The position numbers and the translations under genes were made by a program. 43,065 nt of DNA from an uncultured Aquimarina sp. Lineage in GTDB: Bacteria > Bacteroidota > Bacteroidia > Flavobacteriales > Flavobacteriaceae. Below, in pieces: positions 29,693 through 39,563 of the stretch. The notes below the pieces were generated by a model. That model ran no database searches and was not told where the DNA came from. It worked only from the letters and a program-made list of their open reading frames with translations. The stretch spans positions 1 to 43,065 of the forward strand of contig CALFUO010000199.1 in the NCBI GenBank assembly GCA_937929895.1, given 5' to 3'. Each line of letters opens with the position of its first letter. The stretch's first letter is position 1.

Positions 29693-30517
29693 TTATTTTA
29701 ATCCTGCTTCTTTATGCGAATGATGAGACTTTCCACCTATTAAAGGCTTTTTAGAATGACTCTTCGCTTCTTGAATTGTACTTTCTACTTGCTCTAAAGA
29801 ATGCTGATTTGCATGAGCATCCTCTTCCCCTTCTAAACCAACTGTACCCAGAGATACAGCTTCAACTTTAGGAGCCTTCGCTGTAACACTGTTTTCATAT
29901 CCGAATAAGTATACTTGATTGCTCTTAGGATTTGAAATGTTATCGATCCTAGATTCTTTACCTTCAAGTTTTGCTTTCAATTGCTCTACATACTGAGCAA
30001 TTAACCAACGCTCTTCGGTACTGGTTTGCGCAGCATAAGAACCCATGGAGTTAATTCCATAATAAATCACGTGATAAATACTTCCCTCTGTAATCGCACG
30101 TCCAGCATCATCATAACTAGGTACCCCAAGAATTTTTTCTCTTTTAACTAAAGTACCTTTACCGTTACCCTTTGCTCCGTGACAAATCGCACAATAGATA
30201 TCATAAAGTGCTTTTCCCTTTTCTGTATTTTCCTTTGTGTAAGGCAATGGATTTTTAGAACCTTCCTTAGCTGCTAAATAACCAGCACGGTCGTTAGCAT
30301 AATCGTAAGGCAACCATCCTCTTTTTACAGTACCATCAACAGGAGTTAAAGCTTCTGAAGTGAAATTCTTAGCAAAAACCTCATGAGAACTATAAGCTTC
30401 ATAGCCTAATGACTCGTACATATTAGGGAAATATTGATAGTTTGGTTTTTTCTTGTTTTGACAAGAAACCGCAACCAATGCTACTGCAACTAATCCTATT
30501 TTAAAAACTGCTCTCAT
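29693..30517 (-). CDS. actE: Alternative complex III cytochrome c subunit ActE
   Basis: Lipobox 'VAVSC'; 'YDIYCAICHGAKGNGKG' heme motif; operon position. Confidence 0.9.
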   Translation of the reverse strand: MRAVFKIGLVAVALVAVSCQNKKKPNYQYFPNMYESLGYEAYSSHEVFAKNFTSEALTPVDGTVKRGWLPYDYANDRAGYLAAKEGSKNPLPYTKENTEKGKALYDIYCAICHGAKGNGKGTLVKREKILGVPSYDDAGRAITEGSIYHVIYYGINSMGSYAAQTSTEERWLIAQYVEQLKAKLEGKESRIDNISNPKSNQVYLFGYENSVTAKAPKVEAVSLGTVGLEGEEDAHANQHSLEQVESTIQEAKSHSKKPLIGGKSHHSHKEAGLK

Positions 30518-30521
30518 CGAC

Positions 30522-31046
30522 TTATTGGTTTTTAAAATTAACTTCCTCTGCTCCTGTTAATTTTAAGAAAGCGTCTAATTCACTTTCTTCAACATGTGAA
30601 GCATCTAACTCGATACAGAATAAATCGTCTGTAGTTCTTTCGTTGGGATTTTCTGCTTTCTTAAAAGGCCATAATTTACTTCTCATATAAAAAGTAATAA
30701 CCATTAAGTGGGCTGCAAAAAACACCGTTAATTCGAACATAATAGGAATGAAAGAAGGTAAGTTTTCGATATAACTAAAACTTGGTTTTCCTCCAATGTT
30801 TTGTGGCCAGTCTTCGATCATGATGAAATTCATCATAGTCGTAGCTACTGTCAAACCGATCAATCCGTAAATAAATGCGCAAATCGCAAGACGTGTATGA
30901 GGTAAACCTAATACTTTATCTAACCCATGTACTGGGAAAGGCGTATAAACGTCCTCGATATGATAGTGCTTTTTCTTACACGCTTTTACAGCGTCCATTA
31001 AAACCTCGTCATCGAGATAATAAGCATGAGCAACTTTTGAAGCCAT
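30522..31046 (-). CDS. actD: Alternative complex III subunit ActD (DUF3341)
   Basis: 'DVYTPFPVHGLDKVLGLPHTRLAICAFIYGLIGL...NIGGKPSFSYIENLPSFIPIMFELTVFFAAH'. Confidence 0.95.
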   Translation of the reverse strand: MASKVAHAYYLDDEVLMDAVKACKKKHYHIEDVYTPFPVHGLDKVLGLPHTRLAICAFIYGLIGLTVATTMMNFIMIEDWPQNIGGKPSFSYIENLPSFIPIMFELTVFFAAHLMVITFYMRSKLWPFKKAENPNERTTDDLFCIELDASHVEESELDAFLKLTGAEEVNFKNQ

Positions 31047-31065
31047 ACAATACTTAATTTATATA

Positions 31066-32514
31066 TTAATGGTGATCGTCGTGATCATCACCTAATAGTT
31101 CAACAATACCTTCAGCTCTTTCGTAAGTTGGTTTTCCCGCATCACGCAATTTTTTATATTTTTCTCCTGAAGCTTTCATAATTGACTTCACCTCTGCTTG
31201 CGCAATTACAGGGAAGCTACGTGCGTATAATAAGAATAATACAAAGAAGAAACCTATGGTCCCTATATAAATTCCTATATCTACAAATGTTGGTGAAAAC
31301 ATTGTCCATGATGATGGTAAGTAATCACGGTGTAACGATGTTACAATAATTACAAAACGCTCAAACCACATTCCTATGTTTACAATAAGTGAGATGAAGA
31401 AAGAAAACATAATACTTCTTCTCAACTTAGGAATCCACATAAACTGAGGAGAGAATACGTTACAAGTCATCATTGACCAGTATGCCCACCAGTATGGTCC
31501 TGTTGCACGATTTAAGAATGCATATTGTTCGTATTCTACACCTGAGTACCATGCTACGAAAAGCTCTGTAATATAGGCTACCCCCACAATAGAACCCGTA
31601 ATCATAATTACCAAGTTCATTAATTCAATATGTTGAAGTGTAATATAGTTTTCCATATTACATACTTTACGCATGATGATCAATAATGTATTCACCATTG
31701 CGAATCCTGAGAAGATTGCCCCTGCTACAAAGTATGGAGGGAAAATCGTCGTATGCCATCCTGGAATTACAGAGGTTGCAAAGTCAAAAGATACTATCGT
31801 ATGAACCGAAAGTACTAATGGTGTTGCTAAACCAGCTAACACTAAAGACACCTCTTCAAAACGTTGCCAATCTTTTACTCTTCCTGACCATCCAAAAGAT
31901 AAGATTCCATAAATCTTTTTTGTAAATGGTGTTACCGCACGGTCACGAATCATCGCAAAGTCAGGTAACAAACCAGTCCACCAGAATACTAATGAAACCG
32001 ATAAATATGTTGAAATAGCGAATACATCCCAAAGTAATGGGGAATTAAAGTTAACCCATAACGATCCAAATTGGTTAGGTATTGGCAATACCCAGTAAGC
32101 TAACCATGGACGTCCCATATGAATGATCGGAAACAAACCTGCTTGTACAACGGCGAAAATTGTCATCGCCTCTGCAGAACGGTTAATCGCCATACGCCAT
32201 TTCTGACGAAACAGTAATAATACCGCCGATATCAGGGTTCCTGCGTGCCCGATACCTACCCACCATACGAAGTTCGTGATATCCCACGCCCATCCTACAG
32301 TTTTATTTAAACCCCATGTACCGATCCCGGTTGACACGGTGTATACAATACATCCTAATCCCCACGCAAAGGCAATTAAAGCGATAGAAAATGCAATCCA
32401 CCAGTGCTTATTTGCTCTACCTTCTACAGGTGCTACCACATCTAAAGTGATATCGTGGTAAGACTTATCACCTGTTACAAGAGGCGTTCTTATGGGTGCT
32501 TCGTAATGAGACAT
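31066..32514 (-). CDS. actC: Alternative complex III NrfD-like subunit ActC
   Basis: NrfD/PsrC-like multi-TM; 'WWVGIGHAGTLISAVLLLFRQKWR', 'SVHTIVSFDFATSVIPGWHTTIFPPYFVAGAIFSGFAMV'. Confidence 0.96.
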   Translation of the reverse strand: MSHYEAPIRTPLVTGDKSYHDITLDVVAPVEGRANKHWWIAFSIALIAFAWGLGCIVYTVSTGIGTWGLNKTVGWAWDITNFVWWVGIGHAGTLISAVLLLFRQKWRMAINRSAEAMTIFAVVQAGLFPIIHMGRPWLAYWVLPIPNQFGSLWVNFNSPLLWDVFAISTYLSVSLVFWWTGLLPDFAMIRDRAVTPFTKKIYGILSFGWSGRVKDWQRFEEVSLVLAGLATPLVLSVHTIVSFDFATSVIPGWHTTIFPPYFVAGAIFSGFAMVNTLLIIMRKVCNMENYITLQHIELMNLVIMITGSIVGVAYITELFVAWYSGVEYEQYAFLNRATGPYWWAYWSMMTCNVFSPQFMWIPKLRRSIMFSFFISLIVNIGMWFERFVIIVTSLHRDYLPSSWTMFSPTFVDIGIYIGTIGFFFVLFLLYARSFPVIAQAEVKSIMKASGEKYKKLRDAGKPTYERAEGIVELLGDDHDDHH

Positions 32515-32543
32515 AATTTATTCTTGTTTAAGTCTTTTAATAA

Positions 32544-35500
32544 TTAAGCTTTCGTGTTACGTACCTTTAATTGATACTGAACATTCGGTTTTACTCCAAT
32601 ATGCTCTAATAAGTGATACATACGGTCACTTTCTTTAGATTTAGCTACACCACTTTCTTTGTCATTAATATCACCGAAAGCAATTGCACCTGTAGTACAA
32701 GCATTAGAACATGCCGTTTGGAATTCTCCTTCTCTAACCGGACGTCCTTCGCGCTTCGCATCAAGAATTGTTTTCTGCGTCATTTGCATACACATAGAAC
32801 ATTTCTCCATAACACCTCTAGAACGTGCTGTAACATCTGGATTCACAACCATACGACCTAAATCGTTATTCATATGGAAATCGAATTCATCGTTTCCATT
32901 ATACAAGAACCAGTTGAAACGACGTACTTTATAAGGACAGTTATTTGCACAATAACGCGTACCTACACAACGGTTATATGCCATATGGTTTTGACCTTGA
33001 CGACCGTGTGAAGTTGCAGCTACTGGACATACTGTTTCACATGGAGCATGGTTACAGTGCTGACACATTACTGGCTGGAATACTACCTGAGGATTCTCTG
33101 AAGGATCTTCGATACTTCCAAATCCAGATAAGTTTTCACCTAAACCACTAAATCCTTCTTTTTTCTCTACATCTCCTGCAAAGGTCTCTTCAGAAGAATA
33201 GTATCTATCGATACGTAACCAGTGCATATCACGTGATCTACGTACTTCAGACTTCCCTACAACGGGCACATTGTTTTCTGCATGACATGCAATTACACAA
33301 GTACCACAACCTGTACAAGAGTTCAAGTCGATAGATAAGTTAAAATGATGCCCTATAGAACGATCAAACTCTTCCCATAAGTCAGCATCCGGAGACGTAA
33401 CTTCGATTTCTTCGTGATCTAAAGATACTTTAGGTACTGCATTGTAGTACTCTTTATCTTTAGTATTAAAGATCTCTAATGTAGTTTCCTTAACGATATC
33501 TCCACGTCCCATCAATGTTTTATGTAACTGAACACATGCAAACTCATGCTCTCCAGAAACTTTCTCGATAGTTACGTTTTGAACCTTTCCAAAACCTTGA
33601 TATAATGAGTAGGCATTAACACCTACTTGCATTTCTTCTTTTAATCCTTCTGTACGACCATAACCTAAAGCTAAACCTACTGTTCCTTTAGCTTGACCTG
33701 GCTGAATGTAAACTGGCACATTTTCTAAAGTAACACCTCCAACGGTTACTTTAACTAAACTACCATTTAACGCTCCGTTAGCTACATTCCAGTTTTCTAA
33801 CCCTAATGCTTCTGCATCAGCCTTAGAAACGGTTAAGTAGTTATCCCAAGAAGTCCTTGTTAATGGATCTGGAAATTCTTGTAACCATGGGTTGTTAGCC
33901 TGTTGACCATCACCCATTCCTGTTTTTGTATACAATACTAACTCTAATCCTGATGGCTTAGCACCGCTTAAACTAGAAGCATTAATATTGAAACTTGGAG
34001 CAGATGCTACACTAGCACTTGTAGTAAAGAACCCATCATGTAATGCTTTATTAAAAGACTTACCTCCTAATATTTCTGCACTCCAAACTTGCTTTAAATA
34101 TTGATCGAAAGCAACAGGGTTACCTACTAGTTTCAACAATGTATCTTGGAATTGACGCGTATCAAATAGTGGGCGGATTGTTGGCTGTGTTAAACCAAAC
34201 TTCCCTTTCACTAATTCTACATCACCCCAAGACTCTAAGAAATGTGGAGTAGTCGCCACGAATTCACTTACAGAAGCTGTTTCATCTGGAGTAGAAGAGA
34301 AAGACACAACTACATCAACATTCTTCTTTAAGCTTTCTGCAAAAGCCTCTCCTTTTGGCAAGGTATATACTGGATTAGATCCTATCGTAAATAAAGCACC
34401 TACTTTACCTGAATTTACATCAGCTATTAATTGCTCTACCTTAGCAGAATCACCAACAAATGCAGTTTTAGGCTGCTTAGCAGAAAATGCTTTACTATGT
34501 AATTTCTCATTAATTGCTAAAGCAATTAATTGAGCATTTTTATCTTCAACACCTGTTAAAACAACAGCATTACTCCCTGCTTCCTTAATTTCAGCCGCAG
34601 TTTTAACAACTACTTGCTTTAAATTCTTAGGAAGATTAGCAGAAACTCCAGCTCCAGTAATTAAGCTGTATAATTCTAGCAGCACTTGTTTTAACTCGTA
34701 ATTAGTTGCCGCAATACGCTTATCTGCATTAGCACCAGCTAATGACATATTAGATTCGAATTGGATGTGTCGAGACATTTTCCCATGCTTAGGAACACGT
34801 CCTTTAGCATATCCAGACTCATAACCACCACCTTGCCAATCTCCTAAAAAGTCAGCACCAACACCAACAATTACGTCAGCTTTTTCTAAATCGTATCCCG
34901 CTAACGCTCTTTCTCCATAAGTGGCTTCGAAAGCATCTAACGCCGTAGTATGAGAAACAGAATCGTAACTAACTTGCTTTACATTTGGAAATTTAGAAGC
35001 AAACTCAGCAATTACCTTTTTTGTTGCAGGACCAGAAAAACTCTGAGTCAACAACACGATATCACCTTTTACATTCCCTAAACGCTTTGCAAGTTCTGCA
35101 TCAAACTTCTCCCACGTTACAGGCTTCCCTGCAATATGTGGTTTTTTCAACCTCGAAGTATCGTACATCGAAAGAACAGACGCATGCATACGACCATTAG
35201 CATCACCAGTAGCTCCCGCTAATGCATTACTTTCAACTTTTATCGGACGACCTTCTCTAGTTTTGATAAGTATGTTTGCAAAATCGAATCCATCTGCAAT
35301 AGTTGTCGCATAATAATTAGCAACACCAGGAACAATCTGTTCTGGTTGCACTACATAAGGAATTGATTTCACCACTGGACCCTCACAAGCTGCTAACGTA
35401 GCTGCAGCTGTACTAAATCCAACATATTTTAAGAAATCTCTACGTGATGTCGATGAACTCTCTAGCGACGACTCGTCTTCTAAGAAACCATTAATTGGCA

Positions 35501-35594
35501 ATTCTTCAGAAAACTCATTTTGCTTAAGTGCCTCAATCATCGAGCTATCTTTTAGCTCCTCAACACTTTTCCAGTATTTCTTGTTTGATGACAT
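32544..35594 (-). CDS. actB: Alternative complex III Fe-S / molybdopterin-like subunit ActB
   Basis: Tat-like 'SRRDFLKYVGFSTAAATLAACEG'; Fe-S motifs 'CTGCGTCVIACHAEN', 'CQHCNHAPCETVCPVAAT', 'CSMCMQMTQ'. Confidence 0.96.
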   Translation of the reverse strand: MSSNKKYWKSVEELKDSSMIEALKQNEFSEELPINGFLEDESSLESSSTSRRDFLKYVGFSTAAATLAACEGPVVKSIPYVVQPEQIVPGVANYYATTIADGFDFANILIKTREGRPIKVESNALAGATGDANGRMHASVLSMYDTSRLKKPHIAGKPVTWEKFDAELAKRLGNVKGDIVLLTQSFSGPATKKVIAEFASKFPNVKQVSYDSVSHTTALDAFEATYGERALAGYDLEKADVIVGVGADFLGDWQGGGYESGYAKGRVPKHGKMSRHIQFESNMSLAGANADKRIAATNYELKQVLLELYSLITGAGVSANLPKNLKQVVVKTAAEIKEAGSNAVVLTGVEDKNAQLIALAINEKLHSKAFSAKQPKTAFVGDSAKVEQLIADVNSGKVGALFTIGSNPVYTLPKGEAFAESLKKNVDVVVSFSSTPDETASVSEFVATTPHFLESWGDVELVKGKFGLTQPTIRPLFDTRQFQDTLLKLVGNPVAFDQYLKQVWSAEILGGKSFNKALHDGFFTTSASVASAPSFNINASSLSGAKPSGLELVLYTKTGMGDGQQANNPWLQEFPDPLTRTSWDNYLTVSKADAEALGLENWNVANGALNGSLVKVTVGGVTLENVPVYIQPGQAKGTVGLALGYGRTEGLKEEMQVGVNAYSLYQGFGKVQNVTIEKVSGEHEFACVQLHKTLMGRGDIVKETTLEIFNTKDKEYYNAVPKVSLDHEEIEVTSPDADLWEEFDRSIGHHFNLSIDLNSCTGCGTCVIACHAENNVPVVGKSEVRRSRDMHWLRIDRYYSSEETFAGDVEKKEGFSGLGENLSGFGSIEDPSENPQVVFQPVMCQHCNHAPCETVCPVAATSHGRQGQNHMAYNRCVGTRYCANNCPYKVRRFNWFLYNGNDEFDFHMNNDLGRMVVNPDVTARSRGVMEKCSMCMQMTQKTILDAKREGRPVREGEFQTACSNACTTGAIAFGDINDKESGVAKSKESDRMYHLLEHIGVKPNVQYQLKVRNTKA

Positions 35595-35643
35595 ATATTA
35601 AACTTGTTTGCTTCTTAATGATAATTTTTAGATAAACCCTGTA

Positions 35644-36942
35644 TTAGTAGTGACATTTACCACATTCTAACGCTCCCATTTGAGCTGCAGTCAATTTATC
35701 TACACCATACTTCTTAGATAATTCTTCGTGGATTTTCTCGTAGTATGCATTCCCTTCAACCTTCACATTTGTTTCTCTGTGACAATTAATACACCACCCC
35801 ATAGTTAATGGAGCATGTTGACGCATAATTTCCATTTCTTCTACTGGTCCGTGACACTTTTGACACTGAACACCAGCGACCATTACGTGTTGTGAGTGAT
35901 TGAAGTATGCAAAGTCTGGCAAGTTATGAATACGAACCCACTTTACAGGAGAAGACTCGCCCGTATAAGCCTGTTTCGACGGATCCCAACCAGTTGCTTT
36001 GTATAATTTTTGAATTTGCTTATTGTAATCTACACCGTACTTCGCTAAACCTTCAGCTTGCGTTTCTTCTGCCACTTCACCGATTGACTTATGACAATTC
36101 ATACAAACATTTAAAGAAGGAATACCCGAGTGTTTAGACACACGTGCAGAAGAGTGACAATACTTACAGTCTATCTTGTTATCGCCTGCATGGATTCTGT
36201 GAGAGTAGTGAATTGGCTGTATTGGCTCGTAACCTTTATCAACACCAACTTGCATTAAAAATCCATACACAAAGTATGCACTTACCAATAGTAAAAACAC
36301 TACTGACACCAATACTAAAAATTGATTCTCTATAAATGCTTTCCAGATTGGAGTTCCTTTCTCTTTTTCAGGAATAGCCACACCATTATTCTCTGCATAT
36401 GTCTTTAATGTCTTGCTTACCATAAACAACACACCAATCAACAACAACAATACTAATACCAACAACCCTAAAACTATGTTCTGAGTCACCGAAGAGTCTC
36501 CTCCTGCGTTTTCAGTACCAGTACTTGCTGAGGCAACCGCTTTAGGAGCCACCTTTTTAGGTTCCATCACATAAGCAATGATATTATCAATATCCGCATT
36601 TGACAATTGAGGAAAAGCATTCATCGCTACTTTATTATACTCCTCATAAATAGCAACAGCTTCAGCATCTCCTGATGCAATTAATGCAGTACTGTTTTTC
36701 ACCCATTTATAAATCCACTCCATATCGTGACGCTCTGTCACCCCATATAAAGCAGGACCTGTAGCCTTCTTGTATCTTTTATGACATGCTGCACACAAAG
36801 AATTAAACAACTCTTTACCTTTTACAGCATCACCTGCCGGAGCATCTTGTGCATAAGAAATAACTGGAGATAGACTTAATAGAAAAGTAACGACCAATAA
36901 GGTCAATTTTTGAATAAGACTTCCGTTTGCCACTTTTTTCAT
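35644..36942 (-). CDS. actA: Alternative complex III multiheme cytochrome c subunit ActA, fused to an N-terminal monoheme c domain
   Basis: Six CXXCH motifs (CAACH, CKYCH, CMNCH, CQKCH, CINCH, CGKCH); ORF track extends to 36972, likely Met (MKKVANGSLIQKLTLL) at 36942. Confidence 0.93.
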   Translation of the reverse strand: MKKVANGSLIQKLTLLVVTFLLSLSPVISYAQDAPAGDAVKGKELFNSLCAACHKRYKKATGPALYGVTERHDMEWIYKWVKNSTALIASGDAEAVAIYEEYNKVAMNAFPQLSNADIDNIIAYVMEPKKVAPKAVASASTGTENAGGDSSVTQNIVLGLLVLVLLLLIGVLFMVSKTLKTYAENNGVAIPEKEKGTPIWKAFIENQFLVLVSVVFLLLVSAYFVYGFLMQVGVDKGYEPIQPIHYSHRIHAGDNKIDCKYCHSSARVSKHSGIPSLNVCMNCHKSIGEVAEETQAEGLAKYGVDYNKQIQKLYKATGWDPSKQAYTGESSPVKWVRIHNLPDFAYFNHSQHVMVAGVQCQKCHGPVEEMEIMRQHAPLTMGWCINCHRETNVKVEGNAYYEKIHEELSKKYGVDKLTAAQMGALECGKCHY

Positions 36943-37107
36943 AGATTCAATGTAGAATTTCAAACTTTGCAAATAAAAGACCCCAATAGTTAATTAAGTG
37001 TAAAATTGGGCTTTTTATGCCTCGCAAAAGTACTACACAAATTCTTTATGAGAAATGGCCTTACAGGCTTAAAAGTAATTTATAAAAATTCTAAATAAAG
37101 AAAAGTA

Positions 37108-37135
37108 CTTGTATATTTATTATATTATAACTTTG
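37108..37135 (+). promoter_or_regulatory. Candidate Bacteroidota-type promoter for the SPOR gene
   Basis: TAACTTTG (37128-37135) matches TAnnTTTG, with CTTG upstream at 37108. Confidence 0.45.
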
Positions 37136-37152
37136 TCAAAAATTAAAAGTCA

Positions 37153-37521
37153 ATGCGATTATTCTTTGCTTTCTTATTTGTTGTATTTGTTTCTAATCTC
37201 TCTATCGCACAAAACGAAGTTGCTGCTAGTCACATCGAGGTTTCGGAAGCTATTGAAAAGATTACAGCAACAAAATTCAAAATAGAAAACAATGATTCTT
37301 ACAAAATTCAATTGTTTTATGGGAATCTAAAAGAAGCCCACAAAGTATTGGCGAGTTTTAAAACCACTTACGGTGGTACATGGAGCAGTAAGATAAAGTT
37401 CGAAACACCTAATTACAAAGTTTGGGTAGGTAACTATAGAAACAGATTAGAAGCTGATCGTGCTTTAATGCGTATTCAGAAGAAGTTTCCTAGTGCATTT
37501 ATTTTTAAGCCAAAGAAATAA
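37153..37521 (+). CDS. SPOR domain protein, secreted
   Basis: Signal peptide; 'YKIQLFYGNLKEAHKVLASFKTTYGGTWSSKIKFETPNYKVWVGNYRNRLEADRALMRIQKKFPSAFIFKPKK'. Confidence 0.92.
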   Translation: MRLFFAFLFVVFVSNLSIAQNEVAASHIEVSEAIEKITATKFKIENNDSYKIQLFYGNLKEAHKVLASFKTTYGGTWSSKIKFETPNYKVWVGNYRNRLEADRALMRIQKKFPSAFIFKPKK

Positions 37522-37587
37522 TAAGAGAATATAGAGCAGAGAAAAGAGACTTTATATTTTAAGTTTATGGTGGATCGTCTTAAATAA

Positions 37588-37679
37588 TGGCGTGCCCTTT
37601 CAGGTCAGGCTTTCATTCATACTCCTCACTCCGTTTCACTACGCTGTGGGGTAACCATTCAATCCCTCACGCGATTGTG
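37588..37679. repeat. Bacteroidota-type intergenic repeat (GGCGTGCCC...GGTCAGGCTTTC...CAATCCCTCACGCG)
   Basis: ggcgtgccctttcaggtcaggctttc...gtggggtaaccattcaatccctcacgcg resembles the GGTCGGGCTTTC/ATCCCTMACGCG dispersed intergenic repeat type recalled from flavobacterial genomes. Confidence 0.6.
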
Positions 37680-37774
37680 ACTTTATATTGAAAGCAACCT
37701 TGAATCTTAAGAAAAGTAATCTTATATTCCTAAAAGTTGATTTTTCCTTTGTGCATTTAAACCAATTCAAATCA

Positions 37775-37858
37775 CGTCATGCTGAATTTATTTCAGCATC
37801 TTATCTAATTTTACACATCATAAGCACTTAATAAGCCTCTGAAACGATCAGGGTGACG
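37775..37858. repeat. Cruciform-like intergenic repeat: outer CGTCA/TGACG enclosing two hairpins
   Basis: ATGCTGAA-N5-TTCAGCAT (37779-37799) and CTGA-N5-TCAG (37839-37851), closed by CGTCA (37775) and TGACG (37854). Confidence 0.6.
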
Positions 37859-37920
37859 AACCTCTTTCGAAAGAACCTCTTTCTCTTCTCTTTTATCTAT
37901 GTTCTCTTTTCCACAAATTA

Positions 37921-38481
37921 CTAATTATAGAAAAACGGAAACAATCCTTTAAAGTTTCCTATCACCTCATAGAAATAAAGCCCTACAAATACAAGACTCA
38001 TAATAAACTTCATAAAACTTGAAGCTAAAAAGCCTACAAAAGCCCCCCAAGCTGCTTTTGCAGCTACTTTAGAGTTTTGTTGATATAACATTTCCCCTAC
38101 ATAAGCTCCTACAAATGGTCCGATTACAAATCCTAATGGAGGAAAAAACATTCCCGCAATTAACCCCAAAGTTGTTCCGTAGACTCCATATTTACTACCA
38201 CCGAACTTTTTAGTTCCCATTGCTGGTATTATATAATCGAGTAGTAATATAATCACAGCTACAGCCAACCATATCCCTAAAAAGGTATAATTAATAGACA
38301 CAACCGATGTTAAATGCACAAACAAAAGCCCTAACCAGCTTATTGGCAATCCAGGTAAAACAGGAAGAAAGCTCCCTAAAATCCCTACTAATACACACAA
38401 TAAACCTATTACTACTAAAAAGATATCCATATTTAAAATTTTAGCTAAACCCTTGAACCTATTAAAATTCAAGATATTCAT
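37921..38481 (-). CDS. DUF456 domain membrane protein
   Basis: 'VVIGLLCVLVGILGSFLPVLPGLPISWLGLLFVH', 'GGSKYGVYGTTLGLIAGMFFPPLGFVIGPFVGAYVGEM'. Confidence 0.93.
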   Translation of the reverse strand: MNILNFNRFKGLAKILNMDIFLVVIGLLCVLVGILGSFLPVLPGLPISWLGLLFVHLTSVVSINYTFLGIWLAVAVIILLLDYIIPAMGTKKFGGSKYGVYGTTLGLIAGMFFPPLGFVIGPFVGAYVGEMLYQQNSKVAAKAAWGAFVGFLASSFMKFIMSLVFVGLYFYEVIGNFKGLFPFFYN

Positions 38482-38547
38482 ACTTTTGCTAAGAGGTACA
38501 CAAAAACTATACCTCTAAAATTACACTGACAAAACATCCGATTTATC

Positions 38548-39006
38548 ATGCTCAGATATTTGCTTTACGGAATTCTGATACCTTCAATTTGCATTGGGTG
38601 TCAATCGAAAGTTTCTAGAAAACAACAACTTCAAGAAATAGTAAATTTACAATTAGAGCAATTAGAACTAGAATCGTATCCTGAAATCGAACCTTGTAAG
38701 GAAACATCCGAACAATGTTTTAATCAACAACTTTTAGATATTCTAGAACTCAGTATACCTGAAAGCATTACCGAAGACAAAGAGCAAATAAACGATACTC
38801 TATGGATTCGTGTAATTGTTAAAAAAGACGGTTATTTAAAAACCGTGTTTTCCCAAAAAACTTCTTTAACTAAAAAAATACAACAACGTATCGATAGTTC
38901 TCTAGTAGAAATCAACCCAATTAAACCTGGACATGTAAGAGGGATACCTGTAACTTGCAATTTTAAGCTTCCACTTATTTTAAACAAAGATTTGAATATT
39001 GAATAG
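38548..39006 (+). CDS. Lipoprotein with TonB C-terminal-like segment, overlaps ruvC start
   Basis: Lipobox 'PSICIGC'; 'IRVIVKKDGYLKTVFSQKTSLTKKIQQRIDSSLVEINPIKPGHVRGIPVTCNFKLPL'. Confidence 0.7.
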   Translation: MLRYLLYGILIPSICIGCQSKVSRKQQLQEIVNLQLEQLELESYPEIEPCKETSEQCFNQQLLDILELSIPESITEDKEQINDTLWIRVIVKKDGYLKTVFSQKTSLTKKIQQRIDSSLVEINPIKPGHVRGIPVTCNFKLPLILNKDLNIE

Positions 39007-39556
39007 TGATAGAATTATATTAGGAATTGATCCCGGAACCACGATTATGGGTTTTGGTGTGATTAAGGTCATAAACAGAAAAATGGAATTTGTTCAGCTA
39101 AATGAATTGAATCTTACCAAATACACTGATCACTACCTAAAACTTAAAAAAATATTCGAACGTACTGTTGAATTGATCGACACACACAATCCCGACGAAA
39201 TAGCTATTGAAGCTCCTTTCTTTGGAAAAAATGTACAATCTATGTTAAAACTTGGGCGTGCACAGGGTGTAGCTATGGCTGCTGGTTTAAGCCGTGAAAT
39301 ACCTATTACAGAATATTTACCAAAAAAGATAAAGATGGCAGTTACTGGTAACGGAAATGCCAGTAAAGAACAAGTTGCCAAAATGTTACAGCAAATTTTA
39401 GGACTAAAAACCTTACCTAAAAATCTAGATTCTACCGATGGGCTTGCTGCAGCCGTTTGTCATTTTTACAATTCGAATTCTAAACTAGGAAACACGAAAA
39501 GTTACTCTGGCTGGGATGCTTTTGTTAAGCAGAATGAGCACCGAGTAAAGAAATAA
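38999..39556 (+). CDS. ruvC: Crossover junction endodeoxyribonuclease RuvC
   Basis: 'ILGIDPGTTIMGFGVIKV', 'IAIEAPFFGKNVQSMLKLGRAQG', 'STDGLAAAVCHF'; apparent TTG start overlapping the upstream stop. Confidence 0.96.
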   Translation: MNSDRIILGIDPGTTIMGFGVIKVINRKMEFVQLNELNLTKYTDHYLKLKKIFERTVELIDTHNPDEIAIEAPFFGKNVQSMLKLGRAQGVAMAAGLSREIPITEYLPKKIKMAVTGNGNASKEQVAKMLQQILGLKTLPKNLDSTDGLAAAVCHFYNSNSKLGNTKSYSGWDAFVKQNEHRVKK

Positions 39557-39563
39557 TATTTCT

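Noticed and set aside
32613-33151. Plus-strand ORFs opposite actB
   Set aside because: Antisense shadows of the cysteine-rich Fe-S region; no independent support.
25349-36942. Act-cox cluster as a novel respiratory system
   Set aside because: Gene content and order (actABCDEF-cox2-cox1) match the known alternative complex III/cytochrome oxidase supercomplex operon of Bacteroidota.
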